Shown piece by piece: positions 1 to 5,588 of a DNA stretch of 8,355 nt (within the stretch, counting starts at the first letter, position 1; each line of letters starts with the position of its first letter). The notes beneath the pieces were generated by a model that worked only from the letters and a program-made list of their open reading frames with translations, ran no database searches and was not told the origin of the DNA. A program made the position numbers and the translations under genes. The stretch spans positions 1 to 8,355 of the forward strand of contig JBAZOJ010000168.1 in NCBI GenBank assembly GCA_041648755.1. Reading direction: 5' to 3'. The DNA is from JBAZOJ01 sp041648755. GTDB taxonomy: Bacteria > Planctomycetota > B143-G9.

Positions 1-1086
1 CTCCTGCCGCTCATTGGCACGGAATTCGCTGTGGGAAACATGGGCGTATTGCCGAGCCAGAACGTCACCTGCGCCGTGGAACTGAAAAACGCCTCCGCCG
101 CCAGAGAATGGTTCGCGAATCTCGCGAACTTGGCGAACGATGCGTTCGAGCCCCCTGCGGAAGTGGAAGGGGGTTCGTTGTATCCAATGCGCTCCCCCGG
201 GCTTTTTCCGTACTTCGGCTTGGATGAGATCCGGACCGCGTTTGCTGTCAAGGGCAATTGGCTGCTCTATGGCCCCGAGGACACCATTCGAGATCAGGTT
301 GCAGGCAAGGCTCCCTCTCTCGCGGCCAACCTCGATTTCGTCGAATCCGTTCCTCCGATCCTGTCCCGTCAGACGAAGATTGTTGCATTCCTGAATATGA
401 GACTCCTCAACGGGTATGACATGATTCAGAAGCTGATTGTCGGATACATGGGTAAGAGGAAAGAGATTGCCGCAGCCATTCCGGATCGCGACCGGATGAT
501 TGAGTGGGCTGCTCCGACGGCAATAGGCGTGAATATCGCGCCTGATGGCGGGAGTCTGTTCTCTACAGGGCCGATGGGGCCTAACATGCTACTTTGGTTT
601 TCGGACACAATGTGGTCCTTTCCCGGTCTTGCCCCTGGGCGGGGTGCGAGCGAATTATCAGCTTATTACACCTGCCTGTCGTTCGGTGGCTCAGCCGCCT
701 CCTACAGTCGGGGAAAGGCGGATCGGTGCTTCTGGGGAAGTGGAACAACCGACTTTACCCCTCATTTCACGCACGTTTCTCCAAAGCGAGGCTACAAATT
801 CAGGTACTTCTCAGATAGCACCACCCCGGACAGGGATGACGCCGTCAGGTACGTGTACCTTGCCGTTCCCATTTCCTTCTACAATGGCGGCAAGGCCTAC
901 TACATCGACGAGTTCAAAATGATATATACTGCAATCGATCCGGCGCGTGGAAACACGGAAGTACTCACCTCTGCCCAGGTGACCGCGCTCAATGCCTTTA
1001 TGGACAGCGCGGACTCCGTCCCGGATTGGGGTGTTGACGATGCGCCCAGGCTCGCAATCCCAGGGGTGAAGTTCATCCGGAGATAG
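1..1086 (+). CDS. Array copy 1 (5'-partial): secreted paralogue, second DUF3352-like half plus pilin-like C-terminal domain
   Basis: The reading frame is open from the first base, and the first codons (LLPLIGTEFAVGNMG) align with the LVPLLGPEVALGVIA segment in the middle of copy 2, so the gene begins outside the window and a GTG or ATG near 31-42 is not its start. The visible 361 residues cover the second DUF3352-like half (AVELKNASAAREWF; WLLYGPEDTIRDQ; DFVESVPPILSRQ), a divergent linker (about 562-666), and the conserved C-terminal domain (TCLSFGGS, WGSGTTDFTPHFTHVSPK, YYIDE, ending VPGVKF-like as IPGVKFIRR). The linker has no clear pilin helix. The domain family is inferred from motifs; the function is unknown. 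It is followed after 57 nt by copy 2, on the same strand and probably in the same transcript. Confidence 0.85.
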   Translation, partial: LLPLIGTEFAVGNMGVLPSQNVTCAVELKNASAAREWFANLANLANDAFEPPAEVEGGSLYPMRSPGLFPYFGLDEIRTAFAVKGNWLLYGPEDTIRDQVAGKAPSLAANLDFVESVPPILSRQTKIVAFLNMRLLNGYDMIQKLIVGYMGKRKEIAAAIPDRDRMIEWAAPTAIGVNIAPDGGSLFSTGPMGPNMLLWFSDTMWSFPGLAPGRGASELSAYYTCLSFGGSAASYSRGKADRCFWGSGTTDFTPHFTHVSPKRGYKFRYFSDSTTPDRDDAVRYVYLAVPISFYNGGKAYYIDEFKMIYTAIDPARGNTEVLTSAQVTALNAFMDSADSVPDWGVDDAPRLAIPGVKFIRR

Positions 1087-1117
1087 GAGTCCCGCGTTTT
1101 TTGGCTCGATCTTCATC

Positions 1118-1130
1118 GGCCCGCAGGGCC
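1118..1130 (+). promoter_or_regulatory. Small perfect hairpin next to the copy 2 ribosome binding site
   Basis: GGCCC-GCA-GGGCC forms a 5-bp GC-only stem with a 3-nt loop that ends one base before the GGAGG of copy 2. No T-run follows, so it is not an intrinsic terminator. It could affect ribosome access or mRNA processing between copies 1 and 2, but it may be chance in GC-rich DNA. The other two intergenic gaps lack it. Confidence 0.3.
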
Positions 1131-1131
1131 T

Positions 1132-1136
1132 GGAGG
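1132..1136 (+). promoter_or_regulatory. Shine-Dalgarno site of copy 2
   Basis: GGAGG lies 7 nt upstream of ATG at 1144. This supports that start, which is also the start that yields the signal peptide shared with the other copies. Confidence 0.8.
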
Positions 1137-1143
1137 TATAGAA

Positions 1144-3321
1144 ATGTTCCGCAGAACCTTCGCAATCGCGCTCTTGACGGCTGTCTTCTGTTGCACGCTC
1201 AGCATCCCGAAAGCTGACGAGCCACCCGCAGACTCGCTGGCGAAATTCCTTCCGGCTGACACGATCCTGTACGTGGATGTGCCGGATCTGATGGCAACCG
1301 GCGCCCGGGCGAAGGAGGCTGCTATCTCCAGGCTGATGGAGGAAGGGGATCTGATGAAGACCATCAACGAGGCGCTCGACAATGCCCTTGCCGAGGAAGA
1401 CAATCCCCCCGTCAACTTCGCGAAAGTCTCCGAGCTCTGGGAAGCCCTGGGCCCCAGGTTGCAGACCTGCCTGACCGGCAGGGCGGCGCTGACCATTCCT
1501 GCAATACAGGGTGATATGCCTGTTCTGCTGGTCGCCTTCAAAGTGGCCGACGGCAAGGACAAGGATGCCGAAGCGCTACTGCGGGAGTTTACTGCGAAGT
1601 TTGTTGAGACTGTTCTGCCTCCCGACGCGGCGACCATCGAGGAATCCGAATACAAGGGCGCCCGTCTGCTGGGGATACTCGACAAAAAGAACCCGCATGA
1701 TGACGAAGTGCCCTGGTCCTGCGTCTCCGGCGGGTACATCCTTGTCGCTCTGGGCCGCAGCGCAATGAACTGGATGCTGGATGCTCTGGCGAATCCTCCC
1801 GCGGAGAACCTGCTTGGTGCCCCGGCATTCCGCAAGAGCTACGCTGCCGTCAAGGGCGTGGATCTCCACCTCTACTTCTCCTTTGGCAGTCTGCTGCGCA
1901 ATTTTGAGGACTTCCGGTCGGATATGACGCACGAGATGGGCCCTGATGCCGTTGCCTGTTTAGAGAACGCGACTGTCTCCTACGGGATGACCTTAAACAA
2001 GCTGGCGGTCGAGGATGAGCTATGCGCATCCCTCGACGGCAAACAATGGCCCTTCCCGATAGACTTATTCTCCGATACTGCCTGCCGTGCTGCGGCTGCC
2101 AAGCTGTTCCCCGAAGATACGTCCGGCATCGTCTGCGTGAGCCTCGACGCCTCGAAGCTTCTCAGGTTAAGGCCGTTTGGAGACGGTGTTGACTCCTTGG
2201 CGCAGGCTGGGATTGACGTCGAGGGTGGGCTCGTCCCGCTCCTCGGCCCCGAGGTGGCGCTTGGCGTGATCGCCCGGGGAAGCATCCCCACAGGGATGAT
2301 TGCGGTGGAACTGAAGGACGCCAAGGCGGCAAAAGACTGGTTCACTAACCTCACTGCGGTCGAGGCTGAGTGGTTCAATGACCCGGTCGAGGTTGCCGGA
2401 GGCACGCTCTTCAGCTACAAGGCCCGCAAAAGAGATTTCCTGGATCTTCCCCGCGAACTCCGTCCCCTCGCGTTCGGCGTTATGGACGGCTGGCTTCTGT
2501 ACGGGCCGGTTGTAACGGTCAAGAATCAGATGGCCAGCAAGGCGACATCGCTGGCAGAGAATGCGGATTTCACAGCCGCGGTTCCCCCGATGCTTCAGCG
2601 CCAACCTCAGGTGCTGGCCTTTGTCAACTTCCGGTCCATCGTCAAGTACTACTATCCTCTGCTGGTCGCGCAGATCCAGCAGGAAGGCGAGGAAGGAAAC
2701 CGCATCGCAATGGCTCTGCCCACGCCCGACAGGGTCGAGGAACTCGCCATTCCGATGGTGCTCGCCGCGGCCATAAAGCCTGACTCCGCCTCGGTGTTCG
2801 CCTCCGGCCCCGGCGGATTCTCGGCATCCGGGCCGCTGATTGCCGCCATCGCCATTCCCAATATGATCGGCGCGAGACGCACATCCAACGTGTACGCCGC
2901 AATGGCAACCTGCAAAGCATTCGGATCCTGTGCAGTTGCATTCAGCCAGACCAGGGCGACGCAGGACTACTGGGGCAGCGGCACCACGGACTTTGCTCCT
3001 TTCTTCACGCACGTCACGCCCAAGGGCGGATACAAGTACCGCTACTTCTCCAACAGCTCCGCCCCGGACGTTCACGACGCCACCAAGTTCATCTACCTGG
3101 CAATTCCTCTCTCCACCTCGTCTGGGCTGCAGGCTTTCTATATCGACGAGTCGCAGGTGATTTTTGGCGCCGCATCTGAGGATGGCTTCAACCAACTGCT
3201 TACTCCCGAGCAGATTACCGCCCTGAACGCGTACATCGACAAGGTGGAAGCCGAGCCCGTCTGGGAGCGGGATGACAACACCCGCATAGAGGTCCCCGGC
3301 GTGACGTGGGTGAGGAGGTAA
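1144..3321 (+). CDS. Array copy 2: secreted two-half DUF3352-like protein with pilin-like helix and C-terminal domain (725 aa)
   Basis: This is the best preserved member of the array. Residues 1-20 or so form a signal peptide (MFRRTFAIALLTAVFCC, then TLS and IPKADEPP); no good lipobox is seen, so SPase I export is likely. Half A starts at LPADTILYVDVPDL (36 on) and includes DAEALLREF, YKGARLLGI, W-S-C and AFRKSYAAVKG. Half B starts at LFPEDT (321 on) and includes LLGPEVALG, AVELKDAKAAKDWF, WLLYGP, DFTAAVPPML and LAFVNFRSI. Residues 565 to about 583 (LIAAIAIPNMIGARRTSN) match the N-terminal helix region of type IV pilins and pseudopilins. The C-terminal domain follows (TCKAFGS with Cys590, YWGSGTTDF, THVTPKGGYKYRYFSNSSAPD, AFYIDESQVIF, ending VPGVTWVRR). 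Cysteines in W-S-C, before and inside the LFPEDT motif region, and in TCK recur in copies 3 and 4, which may mean disulfides. The role is unknown. Secretion, surface or extracellular assembly is an inference from the signal peptide and pilin-like part. Confidence 0.93.
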   Translation: MFRRTFAIALLTAVFCCTLSIPKADEPPADSLAKFLPADTILYVDVPDLMATGARAKEAAISRLMEEGDLMKTINEALDNALAEEDNPPVNFAKVSELWEALGPRLQTCLTGRAALTIPAIQGDMPVLLVAFKVADGKDKDAEALLREFTAKFVETVLPPDAATIEESEYKGARLLGILDKKNPHDDEVPWSCVSGGYILVALGRSAMNWMLDALANPPAENLLGAPAFRKSYAAVKGVDLHLYFSFGSLLRNFEDFRSDMTHEMGPDAVACLENATVSYGMTLNKLAVEDELCASLDGKQWPFPIDLFSDTACRAAAAKLFPEDTSGIVCVSLDASKLLRLRPFGDGVDSLAQAGIDVEGGLVPLLGPEVALGVIARGSIPTGMIAVELKDAKAAKDWFTNLTAVEAEWFNDPVEVAGGTLFSYKARKRDFLDLPRELRPLAFGVMDGWLLYGPVVTVKNQMASKATSLAENADFTAAVPPMLQRQPQVLAFVNFRSIVKYYYPLLVAQIQQEGEEGNRIAMALPTPDRVEELAIPMVLAAAIKPDSASVFASGPGGFSASGPLIAAIAIPNMIGARRTSNVYAAMATCKAFGSCAVAFSQTRATQDYWGSGTTDFAPFFTHVTPKGGYKYRYFSNSSAPDVHDATKFIYLAIPLSTSSGLQAFYIDESQVIFGAASEDGFNQLLTPEQITALNAYIDKVEAEPVWERDDNTRIEVPGVTWVRR

Positions 3322-3343
3322 GTACTTGCCCCCTGGCTTTCCT

Positions 3344-3351
3344 AAAGGAGG
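3344..3351 (+). promoter_or_regulatory. Shine-Dalgarno site of copy 3
   Basis: AAAGGAGG ends 4 nt before ATG 3356. An overlapping ATG at 3352 is out of frame and too close to the site, so 3356 is the start. The 34-nt gap before copy 3 resembles the 34-nt gap before copy 4 in length and in a shared GCCCC..TGGC core, so the spacer was duplicated with the gene. Confidence 0.8.
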
Positions 3352-3355
3352 ATGA

Positions 3356-5137
3356 ATGTTTCGCAGAACCTTCGCAATCGCGCTCTTGACGGCTGTCTTC
3401 TGTTGCACGCTCAGCGTTCCCCGCGCAGACGAGCCACCCTCGGACTCGCTGGCCAAGTACCTGCCAGCGGAGACGTTTGTCTATGTCGAAGCGCCGGACC
3501 TTGGCGCGACTTGGACTCGGGCAGGGGAACTGGCGATCACAAAGTTCTTCTCGGAAGGCGGCCTGCCGCAGCTCATCTGTGAAAAGATCAACGCTTCGTT
3601 CGGAGCCGAGGAGAACCGGCGCATTGACTTCGCGGCGATACCGAAGCTTCTGGGCGAGATGACGCCCCGGTTTGCATCCGCCTTCACCGGCAGAGCGGAG
3701 TTTGCCTGGCCCTCGGCAATGGGTGATGTCCCCTCCGTGATGATTGCCTTCCGCGTTGCAGACGGCAAGGATGCCGAGGCGAAGGCCATCGTCGAGGATA
3801 TCGTCAAGAAGCTGGTTGACGATATCATTGGCGGTGGAATCCTAACAACAGAGCGGGTCGAATACAAGGGTGCTGTGCTCCTGGGGGTTCCCGAAGCCCA
3901 ACTCCTCGATTATGAGTACTGCCCCTGGTTCTGCGTTACAAACGGGTTCGCGATCGTGACTTACAGCCGCAGTTCAATGAATATGATTCTCGAAGCATTT
4001 GCCGCTCCCCCCGAGGATAGCCTGCTTGCCAGGGCATCGTTCCGGAAGGGCTATGCGTCAGTCACAGCCAAGGATGTGCGGGTATTTTTCTCCTTCGGTG
4101 GCCTGCTGTGCAGTTCCTCTGTTTTCCGCCGTGATATGGGCAGGTCCATCGGCGAGGAGAACGTCACATACTTCGAGAACGCCGACCTCACCTATGGAGT
4201 GACCCTAAACAAGATGGTCGCAGAGGATGATCTGTACGTCAGCCTTGGCGACAGGCAATGGCCATTCCCGACAGATTTCTTTGCCGCCGACTCTTTCTGT
4301 AAGGGGGTATCCGCCTCGCTCTTCCCATCCGACACCACAGCCTACGCCTGCGCGAACCTTGATTTCGCAAAGATCCTAAAGTTGATGTCCGCAGGGGATG
4401 CAAAAACGGATCTCAATGACCTCAAGGCCGCTGGAGTGGATATCGAAAAAGACCTCATCCCCCTCCTTGGCCCCGAAGTGTCGCTCGGTGTGATCGCAAA
4501 AGGCAGCATCCCCTCAGGGATGATCGCCGTCCAGTTGAAGGATGCTGCAGCGGGGCTCGCGTGGTTCAAGAATCTGGCCGCGGTCACGAAAGATGCCTTC
4601 GCGGATCCGGTGGAATACGGTGGCGCGACCCTGTTCCCCTACCGACCCGAGGCAAGGGCATTTCTTGATCTCCCTTCGGAGATGGGCCGTGCCGCCTTTG
4701 CAGTAAAGGAAAGCTGGCTGCTTTACGGGCCAATGCTGACATTGAAGAACGCATTGTCGAGCAAGGCGGGGGCATTGCCAAAGAACCCCGATTTCGCCGC
4801 TGCCGTTCCCACTATTCTGACAAAGCAACCTCAAGTACTGGCCTTCGTGAATCTCCGCTCCATCGTGAGACAGTACTATCCTCTTCTGCTCACGTTCTTC
4901 GAGCGGGAAGCTCCGGAAGGTGAGGAAATCGCAATGGCGTTGCTTGCACCTGACCGGGTGGAAGAACTCGCATTCCCAATGGTGATTGGGGGGACAGTCA
5001 CTCCTGACGGGGGAAAGCTATTTTCCACAAGCCCGTTCGGAATCGCACCGTTGTTGCCCCCTGTCTCGGGTTTCGATTACGCTGATCTTTTTTCTCATCC
5101 ACGCCATCCGGTCTCCAACGAATCCGCTGCAATGTAA
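3356..5137 (+). CDS. Array copy 3, main part: secreted two-half DUF3352-like protein ended by an in-frame TAA (593 aa)
   Basis: This copy has the same signal peptide as copy 2 (59 of 60 nt identical over the first 20 codons). Half A starts at LPAETFVYVEAPDL (36 on), with AFRVADGKDAEAKAIVEDI, YKGAVLLG, W-F-C and ASFRKGYASVTAKD. Half B starts at LFPSDTTAYACANLD (322 on), with LLGPEVSLG, AVQLKDAAAGLAWFKNL, LFPYRPEARAFLDLP, WLLYGP and VLAFVNLRSI. Translation stops at TAA 5135-5137 (codon 594), right where the other copies enter the TCK-FGS start of the C-terminal domain. As written, the product is the two DUF3352-like halves without the pilin-like domain. The linker just before the stop (5024-5134) is not hydrophobic and looks eroded. 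It could be a functional short form, a pseudogene, or a full gene with a sequence error. Confidence 0.85.
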   Translation: MFRRTFAIALLTAVFCCTLSVPRADEPPSDSLAKYLPAETFVYVEAPDLGATWTRAGELAITKFFSEGGLPQLICEKINASFGAEENRRIDFAAIPKLLGEMTPRFASAFTGRAEFAWPSAMGDVPSVMIAFRVADGKDAEAKAIVEDIVKKLVDDIIGGGILTTERVEYKGAVLLGVPEAQLLDYEYCPWFCVTNGFAIVTYSRSSMNMILEAFAAPPEDSLLARASFRKGYASVTAKDVRVFFSFGGLLCSSSVFRRDMGRSIGEENVTYFENADLTYGVTLNKMVAEDDLYVSLGDRQWPFPTDFFAADSFCKGVSASLFPSDTTAYACANLDFAKILKLMSAGDAKTDLNDLKAAGVDIEKDLIPLLGPEVSLGVIAKGSIPSGMIAVQLKDAAAGLAWFKNLAAVTKDAFADPVEYGGATLFPYRPEARAFLDLPSEMGRAAFAVKESWLLYGPMLTLKNALSSKAGALPKNPDFAAAVPTILTKQPQVLAFVNLRSIVRQYYPLLLTFFEREAPEGEEIAMALLAPDRVEELAFPMVIGGTVTPDGGKLFSTSPFGIAPLLPPVSGFDYADLFSHPRHPVSNESAAM

Positions 5138-5554
5138 ACCTGCAAGTCGTTTGGCTCTGCCGCCGTTGCATACAGCCAGACAAGGCCGACCCAGGATTAC
5201 TGGGGCAGTGGCACGTTGGACTTCACTCCCCACTTCACGCATGTTACCCCCAAGGGCGGCTACAAGTTCCGCTACTTCTCCAACAGTTCCGCCCCCGATA
5301 AGAACGATGCTACCAAGTTCGTTTATCTGGCCGTCCCTGTTTCGACTTCTACCGGTCAGAAGGCCTATTACATTGACGAATCCCAAGTCATTTACGTTGC
5401 CACCGATCCGGCGCGTGGAAACCAGGAGGTTCTGACTGCTGCCCAGGTGACCGAGATCAACGCCTTCATGGACATAGTTGCCTCTCTTCCCAATTGGGAT
5501 GTTGACGACCAGACCCGCATCGTAGTCCCGGGCGTGACGTGGATGAGGAAGTAA
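5138..5554 (+). pseudogene. Detached C-terminal pilin-like domain of copy 3, in frame after the stop codon
   Basis: The 138 codons after the TAA stay in the frame of copy 3 and encode the whole C-terminal domain: TCKSFGSAAVAYSQTR, QDYWGSG, DFTPHFTHVTPKGGYKFRYF, FVYLAVPVS, YYIDESQVIY, VLTAAQV, NWDVDDQTRI, VPGVTWMRK and stop. No second stop or frameshift is present, and most differences from copy 4 fall at third codon positions, so the lesion is young or was never real. One unusual change is TLDF where the other three copies have TTDF. There is no ribosome binding site for independent translation; the TTG at 5216 sits inside the conserved WGSGTTDF motif. If the stop is read through or is an error, 3356-5554 is one gene of 732 codons. 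Confidence 0.85.
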
Positions 5555-5574
5555 GGACGGCCCCTTGGCCATGC

Positions 5575-5583
5575 AAAGGAAGG
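5575..5583 (+). promoter_or_regulatory. Shine-Dalgarno site of copy 4
   Basis: AAAGGAAGG lies 5 nt upstream of ATG 5589. This decides the start in favour of 5589 over the in-frame TTG at 5565 and ATG at 5571; those would place the binding site inside the coding region and add eight residues absent from copies 2 and 3. Confidence 0.75.
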
Positions 5584-5588
5584 TCGAA

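Noticed and set aside
31..1086. Copy 1 as a complete gene starting at 31
   Set aside because: The frame is open from base 1, and those codons align with the interior of copies 2-4, so it is a partial gene.
1097..1102. T-run after copy 1 as an intrinsic terminator
   Set aside because: No stable stem precedes the six T residues.
2167..3456. Long open frame on the minus strand (429 codons), plus similar ones at 1113-1835 and 5018-6028
   Set aside because: They lie opposite well conserved + strand genes, have low-complexity Ser/Arg/Gly-rich translations, no ribosome binding sites, and recur only because the paralogous + strand sequence recurs.
5216..5554. Separate gene starting with TTG at 5216
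   Set aside because: The TTG lies inside the conserved WGSGTTDF motif and has no ribosome binding site; it is the in-frame tail of copy 3.
5565..5588. Upstream TTG/ATG start for copy 4
   Set aside because: It would place the Shine-Dalgarno sequence inside the gene and add residues absent from the paralogues; ATG 5589 fits both.
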